Source: Cheiracanthium punctorium (taxonomy: Eukaryota; Arthropoda; Arachnida; Araneae; Cheiracanthiidae). From it: a stretch of DNA of 64,000 nt. The notes beneath the pieces are model-generated. The model was given only the letters and a program-made list of their open reading frames with translations, made no database searches and was not told where the DNA came from. Positions within the stretch are counted from its first letter, which is position 1; each line of letters begins with the position of its first letter. Positions 1 through 18,150 of the stretch are shown piece after piece. Both the position numbers and the translations under genes were made by a program. The stretch is from assembly GCA_038373885.1 (NCBI GenBank), contig JAWZYV010016058.1:372001-436000 (forward strand), written 5' to 3'.

Positions 1-982
1 CACTATGAAAAATTTAATTCACTGTTTTGAACAAGATCTAATAAGTTTAATGAAAAGTAAAATCTATTGAACGAAGGAGAGGAATTCATCGAACTAGGTT
101 GTCGAGAAAAAGATATTTGTTCACTAATCTTCCATAAAAATTGCACAAAATATTTCATAACAAACACATTTCTGAATTAATATTTTTACCTAAACTTGTG
201 GTCTATAGTTAAGCTTCGTTTTTTCATTTCAGTTTTTAGAGGTAGTTAATAAAAAAATAGAAAACTAAACCCAGTAGATCAAAGAACATCACTTTTTTGG
301 GGGGTGGAGGGGTGGGCTGGTTTTTATTTTTTGTTTATTGAAAACAGTCTTTCACGTACATAAATTGTTTTGTCATCAATTTTTGAATTTTTTGTCATGT
401 ACAGAATTTGTTTACTGAATGGAGTATATTTTTTAGATTATTATTAAGGTTAGATGCAGTGTCACAAATATCTAAGTAGTTGAATGATGCATGCACTGTG
501 GATATCTGAGGAAGATGATCATGTGTATTTTTGTGATTTGTGCTCAAATATTCCGAGTTTACGAAGAGATGGATAGAGATATAATTTAATTTATTTCTGT
601 GTTTATTGTAGGCTAAAATTTTCAAATATTCTATTTTATCGTTTGTTTCACTTTTTTAGTTTTAACGATTGCTTTAAAAATTTAATTCTGTTATCTGATT
701 GTAAAACTTCTCTTATTTCATTATATAATAGTCATAAATACTTTTAAATCTTTTTATTTTACCGATAAAAACAATTTACAATTATTTTTAAACGAAGGAT
801 CATTTTACCCTTCGGTTAAAATTCCAAAATTCCAAAACTCTATTTTTTAAATTAATGTAGGTTGCAAATATTATCGAAATATGCAAAATATAGTGTAAAA
901 CATTCTAGCAAAATATCGAAGTTTTATGTAAACCTTTTTTATGTTTATCTTATACAAATTTTCCACAAAGGTCATCTTCCCC
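1..982. other. AT-rich DNA, no gene recognised
   Basis: Short open frames only, none with a recognisable motif. It contains a G-rich run near 298-316 and, at about 770-810, a dispersed repeat segment that recurs in inverse orientation near 21571-21612. Confidence 0.6.
771..810 (+). repeat. Dispersed repeat segment ending AAGGATCATTTTACCC
   Basis: About 41 bases here match the reverse complement of 21571-21612 at most positions by eye. Both run from an AATTTACAA-type stretch to AAGGATCATTTT[A/G]CCC. At 21.5 kb the same 16-mer occurs as a near-perfect inverted pair, which suggests a transposon terminus. The family is not identified. Confidence 0.45.
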
Positions 983-1134
983 CAGGGGCGTAGTCAGGGG
1001 GGGGATATCGGGATATATCCCCCTCCGAAATTTTTGGATTAGTGTTCATAAGATTAATGCCGTGCAGAAATTCCATCTATTTATACACATGTTCATATCC
1101 CTCCCCCCAAAATATTTTCCTGGCTACGCGCCTG
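983..1134. mobile_element. hAT-type miniature inverted-repeat element (152 bp)
   Basis: The left end reads CAGGGGCGTAGTCAGG and the reverse complement of the right end reads CAGGCGCGTAGCCAGG, matching at 14 of 16 positions. The flanks TCTTCCCC (975-982) and CCTTCCCC (1135-1142) form an 8-bp target duplication with one mismatch. Eight-base duplications with CAG...CTG ends are the hAT superfamily signature. There is no coding capacity, so it would have been moved by a transposase made elsewhere. The duplication mismatch says it is not very recent. Confidence 0.75.
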
Positions 1135-3233
1135 CCTTCCCCTACCTGTATTGGGCAAAAAAACGATTGACGATTAATCATTCTTTAATCAATCTAATGA
1201 CTAAGCAATTGGTAATCGTGATATTTTCAGATTACGATTAATGAATCATTACAAAATTTTTACAAATAACAGGTATTCAACAGTTGATTCTGACGCAAAA
1301 TTAACAATTGATCAATTGGTGAATTGCACATCTGCAATGAATAGCTTATCAATTGTTTATGAAAAAACTATTTTGATTAAAGCAATAGAATCCTGTTATA
1401 AATGCACATAGCAGCTATAAAAGAAATATTTTGCGTTAGTTATACCATACGATAAATGCTCTACTTAAATGAAATTAAAATAATGTATGAAATTCAAATA
1501 ATGAAATTTAAATACGTATGGAATTGATATAGTGTATGTACCTTTGTTTTTATAAATTCAACTTGTATGTCTACACACACATACTACATCTTTCCGTCCA
1601 TCTGTCTTAGTGTGCTCTAGCTCCCGAAAAAATTTGCTTATTGATTCAAAATTTTGATATGTGATTGACATGAAACAGAACATGCTCCGTATTGAAAAAA
1701 GTAGCATTTATAGGTTTGATAGGATTCAGGGTAGAAAAAAAAATAATAATTTATAATAGGAATCAATTTTTATTCTTACGGCATAAGAAATTTAAATTCG
1801 AGATCTTTAAATTAAATTGCAGTTCTTTTAGGTGTTCGTGCAAACGAACTTTAAATGGTACATTCACTGTTTGAATGGGTGCATAGCACTGCACAAGAAT
1901 AAAATAGTATGTAATTTTTTAGTAGTGGATGCATATTTACAGCAATTCAAGCACGGACAGTGCGATAAATTATAATGCATATTAGATATGTAATCTCCAC
2001 GACACTTAACTAGTAAGGTCATAACTGTATTTCATTTGATGAAAAAACTGATTTTCGTCCCCTTTATTTTCCTACTTACATATCTACTTCTACAACAAAA
2101 GTTAGTTTGGTATTACAAATAGAGAATACTTAATTGAAACAGAGAGAATGTAAAACGATTTTAATATTTTTACATGTATGTGCTTTAGTTATTTAACAGT
2201 ATCATTTCATTTGTAAAAGGAGGTTAAAACAAGTATGTAACAAATGCTCCTAAATGTAATGTCAGCATTCAGCGACAAACAAATTAAACTTGCAGAGCTA
2301 AAAGCAGCAGAAATAAACTTGTAAGCCAAACATAGGATCTTTCAGCAATAAATCAAACTTTGTTGTAAGTTCAAAGCGAATGGGCGTGTATTCAACGCAT
2401 GGAAGTCAACTTGTTTTCAGTTTAATTGAGCAGAAAATGTTGAGCGTTAAATAACTTTGATGATACATTAGTGATGAGCATCTGATATTTGTATGTTAGG
2501 ATGAAATTTAACGATTGATTAACGGGATTTTTACTGTACTGATCGATCATTCTTCGCGAACAATTTAAAACATCAATCTTAGTGTTTATTATTTTTTTTT
2601 TTGCAAGTTAGCACTTCAGATTATATCTTTGCATCAGATTCAGAGTCATGCAATGGAAAGGAAAATACTTTAGCATGCTTTCAATGAAATATTTTTCTTT
2701 TTCAGACACGCCACTATACAGACTATCTTTAAGCAGATCTTATGGCGTATTATGAAAAGATATATAGCTTTTAATTGTTATCAGTTCAATCTGAATATAT
2801 TTGCTGGCTTTATTTTAGTAACACTTGTGTATGAGAGTGCGTTAAAATGGCACGCTACTGAAGAGCAAGACGTATTTCGATTTCTAGAAGACCGTTCCAG
2901 TTAATGTAAACACTGATTAGAACTAGATCTTTTACAGAAAGTTGTTTTAGAGATGAAGTACATAGTTAATTGTGCTTATTTTATTGCACTGCTTCTTTAA
3001 TTTTTTTTCACTGGTGAGGACGGTGTTTCCTAAAAGTTCTACTAAACTTTAAGAGGTGATGGTTCAAATAAATATTCAAATAAGTATCTTTCATCCAAGA
3101 GTGCATTATCAGTAATTAAAATTAAAGGCACTAGAGGAGCCAATAGTGATGTCCTAAACGGAACGAAACTTATACAGAACAATAAGTTACAAAATAAAAA
3201 TTCATGATGTGCGGTTGACGCTTTTGTATCACT
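1135..3233. other. AT-rich DNA, no gene recognised
   Basis: Nothing codes convincingly. A stretch near 1160-1260 has repeated CGATTAAT-type words, resembling a similar stretch near 16170-16260. Around 2852-2902 a short frame resembling EEQDVFRFLEDR could be the N-terminal remnant of the mariner relic that follows, but this is weak. Confidence 0.5.
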
Positions 3234-3684
3234 GTTTGGGAAGGGATAATCTACGACCACATTGATCGGACCTTATTTTCTACCAAATTCTCTTAATGGG
3301 GAAAAATACCTGAAGTTTTTGCAACAGATACCCCTAGACATTTTTAAAAGCATTTTCTCGAACTCCCGGCACGTAATGTGGTCCCAGTAGGATTGCGTAC
3401 TGGTCATTATGCACAAATGCGAAACTGTCTGTACGAAACTATCAGTTGATCTTCTCGAACCATTGGATTTAGCAGGATAGTCCTGCAGCGGTCACCAAAC
3501 GGCAAAATATGTTGTTTTTTTAAGGGGAGGATGAGAGCTAGAGTATCTTATAAATGAAACTCAAAATGAATGCGTACAAGAACTCGTTACCAGACTTGCG
3601 ACTTCTGCAGGAAAAGTGCGCGACACGCCTAACGTTTTTCTGAAAGTACGCCAGTCCTCGTCATTCTACCTTGTGCATAGATGC
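3234..3684 (+). pseudogene. Decayed mariner-type (DDE superfamily) transposase fragment
   Basis: Broken reading frames on the plus strand give, in family order, VWEGIIYDH, then after a one-base frameshift LIGPYFLPNSLNGEKYLKFL, and further down a C-terminal piece with RLATSAGKVRDTPNVF and LKVRQSS. These match the core (VWAGI..DHLIGPYFLP.RLNGEKYL type) and tail of mariner-like DDE transposases common in arthropods. Such enzymes cut and paste the element carrying them. Stops and frameshifts interrupt it, and the catalytic segment after the LNGEKY motif is mostly unreadable. I see no clear terminal inverted repeats. It is an old, dead copy. Confidence 0.65.
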
Positions 3685-3689
3685 TGCTG

Positions 3690-4640
3690 ATCTCTCTTTT
3701 GAATATTTATCTGTGTTATTACTTGTTATTAACTTGCTTTTGTAACTTATTATTTTCTTGCATAATAGCATCACCTTCTGAGCCCTGTTGCTCATTTGCG
3801 TGTTATATGAGACAAATATTCTCTAATGAAAGTTATATTAATGCGTACTGTCTCGTATTAATGTTTTGACCACCTGATATGAAACACCTTGTATTTTTTT
3901 AACCATGAAATTAATTTTTGGTAGCTGTATATCGAAATCATAAGAATTCTTGAAAAATAGATAAAATAACGGTTCATCTATGGTATTTTATATTTTTTTC
4001 CTTATTCGGATTCGTTTTTTTAAGGTTATTTTCTGTATTTATTCTATAATTGAAAGAAGGATTGGCTTAAAACAGAAACAGCGAACATGTCCGTTATTGT
4101 ATAATAATATTAACTGTTACAAGAAAAAATGAATTAGCTATTTAAAATACTTATTGCATTGAAATTATAATAATATGAACAAGTTTTTCTTTTAGTAAGT
4201 GTGCATGCAAGAAATATAAAATTAGAATACTCATTTCTGGGAAGTATTTTTGAGCTTCAAACGTAATATAACTTTAAAGAATTTCATTATAAATTCTATC
4301 ACTTAAAAGAAAAAGTAAAATAAAAAAAAAATATTATTTTTCCTAAAATTTTCGAATTAAATTAGATTGGCGAATCTATCATCAAAATGTGCAAGAAAAC
4401 GACTTCAATTTAAAGAAGAAAATAGGTAGCAATTACGGTTTATTACAAATGAAAAACACTGTATTAATATATTAATGAAAATGAATGCTTTACCTTCCTG
4501 TCATTGCAAACAACATGAAGCAAACGTAATATTCAAAGTAGTTAAAATTGTATCTTGAAGCACATTGCAATATAAATCATCCAACATAAGTCTCACGCAC
4601 AACTACATTCACCTTAAAGATAAAAATACCTTAGGATTTG
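3690..4640. other. AT-rich DNA, nothing recognised
   Basis: No coding, RNA or repeat structure that I can identify. Confidence 0.5.
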
Positions 4641-4800
4641 AACAATGTGTAATCATGTAACATCTTAAGTACTTCCTTTTGGGGGACATCTTTAAAGTGT
4701 AATGAATTATTGATTCCGACGCGTCTTCAGAAATCACGTTTCCTCACATTGAAGAGCATGTAAGTGAGAAAGAAAGAATATATTTCGTTAGGAATTGATC
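4640..4800 (+). repeat. Old direct repeat, copy 1
   Basis: This segment, with CTTCCTTTTGGGGGACAT, TTAAAGTGTAATGAATTATT, TTTCCTCACATTGAAGAGC and GAGAAAGAAAGAATAT, aligns loosely with 5970-6120. The copies are about 1.33 kb apart and strongly diverged. Confidence 0.4.
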
Positions 4801-5969
4801 GATTTAATCGTGATTGTGTAAGCATGTTTTGAATTTGTTCATATGGATTTGAATACATAATTTGAGTTTTAGAGATTAATATTTATTTGTACTCAATTTT
4901 ATATTAATTTTCAAGTATTTATATACGAAACGTTGTACAAGTAAATATGAAGCTTACAACGGATTCTTTCTGTCGTAATAAAGCTTTTTCTAATGTTTCC
5001 TTGTTGAAAATTTATTCAAATTAGAATATCTGTCTTAGAGTGAGAATGCATGCATCTCGTGATTTGTGGTAACATGTCTTGATTAGACTTTCGAAGATAA
5101 TATGAATATATGTTCCTATGTTAGGGCATTCGAATTTCGATGTAAAATCAAATTTCTTCAAATAATAATAATAGTAGTAGTAATTCTATGTATATGTTGG
5201 CTAAGAAGAAATCTTCTGTTGTTCAAACACTACAACCTGATCTCCACTACAATGTCGTCAAGTCAATAGAAGAGACTTCTTTTTCTAAGAACTGGCAGGT
5301 GGAAATGGATACATATCAAGGTTTAGATACATTTTTGAAGTAACTGAAGGCCCCTGAAAGAAACCTGTCGCAATGTTCCGACTTATGTATGGACATGCCT
5401 GCCTTTGCAAGTACCTCGGCCCTTCATGCAATCTCAACGAAAGTATGGATCTGCCACATGTCAGAAAATACTCTTTCACAGTACTTTAGTTTGGGAGCGC
5501 TACTGGGTAGCTAGGAGCGGCCCGAGTTTGTAGATATAATAATAATTTCAAAATCTCCTTTTATGTATGATGTTCAATTTTCATGTAACGTATCGTATGA
5601 AGATGTTAATTAAATGATCTTAAATTAGTATGCTATAAATTATATAACATAACAATTTAATATTAGTTTTTATTGAAAACTAAGGATTTAATCTTTAATT
5701 TAGAAAATTAAAAATATCATACGATTTTGTCCTCTTTGTGATTTGCAAACTGTTGCACATACACCGCAATGAATAAACACCATTTGCAATCACAAGAAAA
5801 TCGAAACATGAGTGAAACAGTAGAAAACTTATTGTAAATCATTTACTGTAGCGGAAAATGAAAGGAAGATCCAATTGCAATTTGACAGCATGGCAATGCG
5901 AGTTATCAGGAACACGGTCTCTTAGTTTATCAGAAGTAGTGATTAATCATCTGAATGATAAATTTCTTT

Positions 5970-6120
5970 GTGTGCTTCAACATTGCATTATCGTGTTACG
6001 CTAAAAGATTTCCTTTTGGGGCGTCATTAAAGTATGATAAAATATTGCTTTAATGTTTCATCTAATATTATTTTTCCTCATACGGAAGAGCTTTTTAAAG
6101 AGAAAAAAATATTATCAATT
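5970..6120 (+). repeat. Old direct repeat, copy 2
   Basis: It matches copy 1 in the same order of blocks: TTTCCTTTTGGGGCGTCATT, TTTTTCCTCATACGGAAGAGC, AAAGAGAAAAAAATAT. It is probably an ancient duplication or two insertions of one repeat. No coding content. Confidence 0.4.
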
Positions 6121-11964
<5,844 letters not shown>

Positions 11965-12177
11965 AAATCTCAAAAACAAAGATGAATAGGAGAATGAAGC
12001 AAATGGTATGTTTATTACGTATGTTGTAAAAGTCTTTTACAGAAGTTTTTAAATTGTAGTTGCAATAGCTGCCATTAGACAATGACATGCACAGACTTTC
12101 TTATAAGAGTGAGATGTCTATGGATGTAATCTTAGTGTGAAAAGCCGCAATCTTTATGTTGAAAATTAAATATTTAA

Positions 12178-12276
12178 TAGTGATGGACGCGAGACGAAAA
12201 ATTGGCGTCTCGCGTCTCGCAAAATAGCCGAAAAGCTTGTCTCGTCTCGCAAAAAGTCGTCTCGCGTCCATCCCTA
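12178..12276. mobile_element. 99-bp hAT-type miniature element with perfect target duplication
   Basis: The ends are TAGTGATGGACGCGAGACGA and, on the other strand, TAGGGATGGACGCGAGACGA, a 20-bp inverted repeat with one mismatch. The flanks 12170-12177 and 12277-12284 are both ATATTTAA, a perfect 8-bp target duplication. The interior is little more than repeated GTCTCGCGTCTCGC words. It would be mobilised in trans by a hAT transposase. This is among the smallest complete elements one could expect. Confidence 0.85.
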
Positions 12277-12412
12277 ATATTTAAGGATTTTACATAAAAG
12301 AAAAAGGAAAGTCTTCGGCAATGGAGCATAGAATCCCAATTTTCCCCTAGAGTACGCCACTGTAAACAGATCGAGTTGCACATTAAAATCCTACGACGAT
12401 CAACATGTATAG

Positions 12413-12440
12413 CAGGGCTTCTCAAACTTTCAATATTTCC
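12413..12440 (+). mobile_element. Possible hAT left terminus (CAGGGCTTCTCAAACTTT)
   Basis: CAGGGCTTCTCAAACTTT resembles the ends of Charlie/ZBED-type hAT elements and lies 0.5 kb upstream of the hAT transposase relic at 12943-13265. No matching right end was found, so the original element boundary cannot be set. Confidence 0.45.
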
Positions 12441-12942
12441 TACACGATTTTCAATCATAATTTGCATCGCGCCTAAACCGTACAACAACAATGTATTGAA
12501 TGCAACAATAAAGCACTTTGACACTAAAGCTACAATGCCAGCTTAATTATAAAGCGCACAAATAATCAAGATGCGTAGTACACCCTCCAAGAAAAGTATT
12601 CGAGTAATAGATAAATTTCCTGCCTTTGTTCTGTATATTAAAAATTATTTATCATAGAATATGAATTAGGATATGTATAAATATGACTTTCCATATTTTT
12701 GTCAATCAAAACTCAATTATTACTCGCAAATCTATTATAGGAAATTTATCTCTTACTCCAATACTTTTTTTGGAGGGTTTACATTTAATGGTATTTGGCA
12801 ACACCGATCTGCGGGAAATTGTTTTTGAAACCAACAAAAAACCTTCTGCCCTTGCTGGAGAAGGAAGTGAAAAGGTATTTTCATGCTCACGACAACATGA
12901 TAGCAAGTTACGAGTGGGTTAGGGATAAATTTCAATTTATTT

Positions 12943-13265
12943 CAGAAGCTTTCAACTGCTAAAGAAGAAATATTCATAGATTTCTCGTCAACTGGCGAAA
13001 ATAAAAGACAATTTAGTAAAAAATCCCTCTTTGACTTTTTGGCAAGGGTGGATGATGAATTATTTTATTGGAAAAAAAAAATCCAGATGCTAGTACCATT
13101 TCCAACATACTACCTTTTTGAACCCGGATTTTCTGAGGTGGTTTCTTTGAAGACAAAATATAGATCTCTGCTTAATATAGAAAAAGGACTTGAAGCGTGA
13201 ATTTCTAATATTAAACCATCTCTTGAAAAACTTTGCTCTCCAAGGCAAGCCCAAGCGAATCACTA
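12943..13265 (+). pseudogene. Decayed hAT transposase C-terminus (dimerisation domain)
   Basis: Translating the plus strand gives FDFLARVDDELFYWK, then after a frame slip near the A-run at 13073-13081 the motif LVPFPTYYLFEPGFSEVVSL and KTKYRSLLNIEKGLEA, a stop, and ISNIKPSLEKLCSPRQAQASH. This is the C-terminal dimerisation region of Charlie/ZBED-type hAT transposases (family form: PFPTTYLCE.GFSAL...KYRNRLNVE.DLR). Residues that define the family survive, but the frame has at least one stop and one shift. No upstream catalytic region is readable, and I could not find a N-terminal zinc finger. It is a dead remnant. Confidence 0.75.
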
Positions 13266-13499
13266 GCAATTATTAAACTTGTTCTCAATTCAGTATTGAT
13301 GAATTAATTATGAAATATATTGTGTAGCACAGATATATTTATAAGTATATTAACTCAGTGTAAATATGTATGTTAGTTTTTTATTATGTCGGGATGTATT
13401 TTGTTTTGCTTTCTTTCAGAAATTAATAATTTTTTAATAATCTGTTCATTTCGACTTGTTTGCCCCCGCTTTGTAAGATCATCACACCGTCCTAGTGGG

Positions 13500-13690
13500 A
13501 TATTCCACACATTTTAAGAAACGCTGATGTATAGTTATAAACTTGCTCTCTGCAGCACAATCTTTTCAAAATGTCCACCGTTCGATAAACACAGGCATGG
13601 CACAAACGAATAATAAAGTTTTTCATCACAGCCCACAAAGTCTGAACAGAAATGGATTCACATGCCGAACATATCAACTATTCAAGCTCT
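13500..13690 (-). pseudogene. Possible mariner transposase tail
   Basis: On the minus strand one frame gives CLCLSNGGHFEK near the middle, resembling the conserved GGHFEHL tail of mariner-like transposases, with SVQTLWAVMKNFI in another frame upstream. The match is short and needs a frameshift. Unrelated sequence is possible. Confidence 0.3.
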
Positions 13691-14018
13691 TTCAATGCTA
13701 CGGGATGGCTCAAGAAGTTACTGTTTCCAATCTGCCTTACAGAAAGTAGGCACAGCAGTGGCGGCTCGTGGGATACAGCAAGTACAGCCGGGCTGCACTT
13801 AAAATTATCAACAAATACTTTATCAACAAATACTTTAAAATAATTTATTCTACTAACTTTCTTAAATTCAGATTAGAATTATGGAATTTCTATGATAAAT
13901 TTAAAAAAAATCTAAAACAAAAACGAAAAACAACGTGTTGACGTGTTAACTGCCGGGTCGCTCATTCAGAAAAAAAGACTTTAATCTTCCCGCAATTCAA
14001 CTGTGAGTCTTGGTACAG

Positions 14019-14071
14019 CCGAGGCCTCCGAGAGAGGAGAAAGAATTTTTCTCCTCTCTCGGAGGCCTCGG
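14019..14071. repeat. Perfect palindrome, 24-bp arms, 5-base loop
   Basis: Arm CCGAGGCCTCCGAGAG...AGAAA at 14019-14042 is mirrored exactly at 14048-14071, with loop GAATT. GGTACAGCC lies directly next to both outer ends. The hairpin is GC-rich and would be very stable. It sits inside the hAT derivative. Confidence 0.92.
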
Positions 14072-14318
14072 TACAGCCCTCATAGCCGATCAAGAAATTG
14101 GCAGCACCGTTGCCATGGCAACGAATTTGTAAGCAGTCTCTCCGGCATAGGGAGTTAGTAGCTTAGTACAGCTGATGAAAGATTTTCAAACGACGGCTGC
14201 AGTGAATTCGACTGACAATTTGGCTCGAGAAGTGAGGGAGGGGTACGGAGAATATATGTTCGGAAAACTCTGGACTTTATATTGCTGAATTTATCAAGAA
14301 GGTAAGCCTGGATAGACG

Positions 14319-14507
14319 CTTATGAATGGACAATTACCCATCAAAGCAGTATTTTTTTTAAGTAAGCAAGAACTGGCATTTAGAGGACATGGCGAGCGAG
14401 AAAATTCTTTAAACATGGAAAATTTTAAAGAGCTTTTAAAATTATGGATATCTGAATTAAAACAACGCCTTTTTATGAGGACATCACTGACCGATTCGCA
14501 AGTTTAA
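14319..14507 (+). pseudogene. hAT transposase fragment (DUF4371 / zinc-finger MYM-like type)
   Basis: A single open stretch contains PIKAVFFLSKQELAFRGHG followed by ERENSLNMENFKELLKLW. This is the hallmark block of the DUF4371 part of hAT transposases (family form FL.KQ.L.FRGHDE...S.N.GNF.ELL). The fragment begins after a possible exon boundary, stops after about 60 residues and lacks the catalytic core and the C-terminal dimerisation domain. It cannot make a working enzyme. Its value is that it assigns the surrounding element to hAT independently of the ends. Confidence 0.75.
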
Positions 14508-14864
14508 AAGAAAGGAGGATTGATTTGACTTATAAAAAATAAGTAAGTTTTCTTTTTTTTTTTTTTCTCTTTCCTTCTGAAGTTATCGTTACAAAAGAAA
14601 ATTCTAAGGAAACTTCGAATCAGACACGGATTAATGCAATTTTGAGGATAAGAGCGGCTGGTTGAAATTTATGTAAATTTTATGGAAGTAAAATAGGATC
14701 TAATGCATTTTTTTATGAAATTTCTTTTTCCTCGGTGAGGGCTTAATCCGTTTTCGAATTCAGTAACAAAGATTTTCCATTCCTGTGGGGAGGAAAGGGG
14801 GGGGGAGCTCATATGCTTCCGGCTGCACTAACAGTTTTGACCACCGGCCGCCACTGAGGCACAG

Positions 14865-17800
14865 TGAGTCAGAATATGGAGGCCTGCGATTCCAGTGCTA
14901 TCTGTTAGCGGATTTTGTAACTATTATTTCAAAGACTTCTGTATAAATTTTTTAAAGATTACATAATGAACATACTGTTTGCTGCATCCTTCTATTAATC
15001 TTTGAGATTTTTAACTTTGAAATCAGGGTGTTATTTCCTGAGCACTCTATATATATGTAGATATACACACCTATATATATATATATATATATATATATAG
15101 ATAGATAGTTCTGTGTGTATATTTTCTTATTATTGAAATAATATAAATATGCATATACATACATATATTCACACACACACACATATACATGTAGATGTCA
15201 CAGTGAAAACCCAAAAAGTTCTATTTTCAGCATAAGCTATATTTTTATGTTGATTTATTGGGTACACACAGTTAAACGTTAATCTTCTTTATTACAATAT
15301 ATATTCATAAAATAGTTAATGAAATTACTAATAAATATTACAGAGCTCAAAAACATGTACATTAATATTTCTCAAATTCAATTTGTATACAATCCCTATT
15401 TCGCAGCTAGAAAAGTGCTCTAACTTTAAGCAGCTGTAACTCGGTGAATTTTGGTAGCAGAAGGACGAATTTGTTTTATTGTACATGAAATTGCATAAGG
15501 AAAATGTTTATAAATATAATTAATAGAACCGGGGGACCGTATATAATTTAGGTTTCGTAATTTTTATAGGAATTGATTTATTTATTTCATTTTTTCTGAT
15601 AAAATAGATTATGTAATTTAAAGCATATTTGCAACTGGAGCTATGTGTCTCTGACTAAGGATTTCGGAAATAGACATTGGGCACCGTTAGCATTGGACAC
15701 CCTGTATATTTCTTTAATTAAGGAAATATATTCGTTTAAGTAAAAAATATATCTAACAACATATTCACACAAAATGTTCAGCAATATCTAAATTTCCTAG
15801 TTCATGAAGTATTTATTTTTGATGACAAGGTATGTTTTGAAATAAAAAATGTATCTTAGCAGGATACTTTACTTCTTATTTGTCCTTTAAATATCTTATA
15901 TTAAAATGTTGTCAAACCCGAATCCATTATAATTTGTTATAACTCTGGTACAGTCGAGTTTTTACAGCTATCTTATATGTACATCAGAAAAATAGTATAG
16001 CGTCGAATTTTAAAATTTCATACATAACCATTAGTAAACCAATATCAATCATTCTTTTAACTTACGGAAGTAAGAAATCAGTAATACAGAATAATTTACA
16101 CAAAATGGCTACAACGAAGTGTTGAGAAAAAATATCACAGTTTGCGGTTAAGAACTTGCAATTAGTGCTTAATCACGATTAACGATTGGCGATTAAAAAA
16201 TTCAGTCAGTAATCACTACTAAGGACATTTTTAATCGTTATTATGTTTAAGAACTTTCAATTGCCATTCGTTAATTTTGATTAAATATAACTTTCATTCA
16301 TTAATTATGAAGAAATTTTTTCAATACTTATATGATGTATTATTTAATGTGCAGAAATAACAGTTATTTTTACATATTATGGTATTTTCTACTTTTATGT
16401 GTTTTTCTAGAAGAGTTGCAAATTTATTCAAAAGTATTCAAAAGGATATTCAAAAGTTTTTATTTCATATAAGTAAAGAAATGTTGGTTAGAGGTAAATG
16501 ACCAAATAGACAAGCATTAATCATGAACTAGAAAACTTTCCAATTTTCTACTTTACGATTACATAGCACGGCTTTAAAAATGATTTGTTTTACTTTGCTT
16601 ATTAACCTTAGTAACAGATTAAGTAAGTGGAATAAATATGTCTAATTACAGTTTGAAATTAGTGAAAGATATTTATGGCAGTATGTCAGTTTTTAAAACT
16701 TCGTTATTGTACTCTACGGTTTTCACTGTCTCTTTAGACAAAATTTTATGATCGTCTTAAATTGTAAAATAAGATTTGATAATTAAAACAAAATTTTACA
16801 TTAATAAATATTTAAATTCCTTTTTAATTTTGAAAACCTACGTGCAGCAGAAAGGATGTATTTTTTAAACTTAATTTTCACAGCTATCTAGTATTTTATG
16901 CGGTGGGATTGCTGTAAAAAGTATAACTATCTACAAAGATTGTTAATAAAAATTAAGAAATTACGTTAAATGGTAAATTATACCAATAGCTCAAAGGGTA
17001 CAATTCTTGCTAGTGGCTGTGATTTAGCTTGAAAAAGTTAAGCAATTTCAAATCCTTATCTGGTGAACAATGTGTGATATGTCTTTAAAATATCTTACCC
17101 ATGAATGGGAAAATTTTCGCATAGATTGATTTTTTAATTCAGAAAACTTTGGTGTAATCTTAAACAGGAAAATGTGAAATTGATTGAATTTATATTTTTT
17201 ATCTTTCTTCTACCTCTATAGCTCTTCTATTTCTAAACTATCTTACTTTGGATAGATTAAGACTTTTTTACCAAAGAAATGTGTCTTACCATTCAGCTGT
17301 ACCGGGTAAAACTCGTTACAAAGAGTCTTTTACAGCCATTTTAATGAAAATGGGAATATTTCAATAGATCAGATTTGATATCTGGAGAAAATAGGATGAC
17401 TCAACACCTGAAGAAGGAAAAAAGAATTAGACAATTAACTCATCCCTCTTTGGAAAAAAGAAACAATCAGTAATTTGTTGTAAATTTATAACAAAAAAGG
17501 TAGTGATGTAAAACAATCTTGCGATACAACATTCATCTACTAGCAAATTCGTAATTTTGATAAAAAATCAGGATATTTAAACTGAGACTCAAATGCTCAC
17601 GAATTTGTAGTAAATTACGAGATGCACTTACAGTAAAGTGTCTCTTTAAGTTAACGAAAATCGCTTGAGTGACTGTTGTAATTGATTATATGCTGAATAT
17701 TTCACCCTAATGGACTTCTACTCAGTACGCAAGGTTTAAAAGAAGTCCACACAGTAAGAAGTTTTTAAAGTGTCATTCATCTTCTCTTTAAAAATAAGAT

Positions 17801-18150
17801 ATTTTGCTATTTACAATAAATATTTTATTCATGCACATGAAAGTATAACAGCAAATGTTAAGTTGTATAAGTAAAAATTGATTATTTTGTATAAGCAAAA
17901 TATGTGATGTGTTTGAATACGATATGCTAAACTAAAAGATAAAACCTAAAAGCACGAAATACTATTTACACTGTCGAACAATTTTATTAAAGTTTGCTGA
18001 GATAATGGAAATATAATTGATGAAATCAAGTTTCTAATAAGAATGTAAGTATGTCTATTTTTTATCATTTCGACTGTATCCCAGCGGTGAGAAAGTTAGA
18101 TGATTTTTTTTTCCGAGAACAAGAGATGCATATTTCCTTCGTCATAATAC
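14865..18150. other. AT-rich DNA with short simple repeats, no gene recognised
   Basis: It holds (TA)n tracts near 15047-15058 and 15073-15100, a short (CA)n near 15172-15184, and CGATTAACG-type words near 16165-16260. Nothing codes convincingly. Confidence 0.5.

Larger units (their letters stand above)
13756..14856 (+). mobile_element. hAT element, 1.1-kb deletion derivative with perfect 8-bp duplication
   Basis: The left end is CAGTGGCGGCTCGTGG and the reverse complement of the right end is CAGTGGCGGCCGGTGG. The flanks 13748-13755 and 14857-14864 are both AGGCACAG, a perfect 8-bp target duplication. Inside, 14319-14507 encodes a piece of the DUF4371/TTF-type hAT transposase. A GGTAAG that could be a splice donor sits at 14300, and a long hairpin lies at 14019-14071. 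The element is too short to code for a whole enzyme and is therefore non-autonomous. The intact duplication argues for a fairly recent insertion. Confidence 0.88.
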
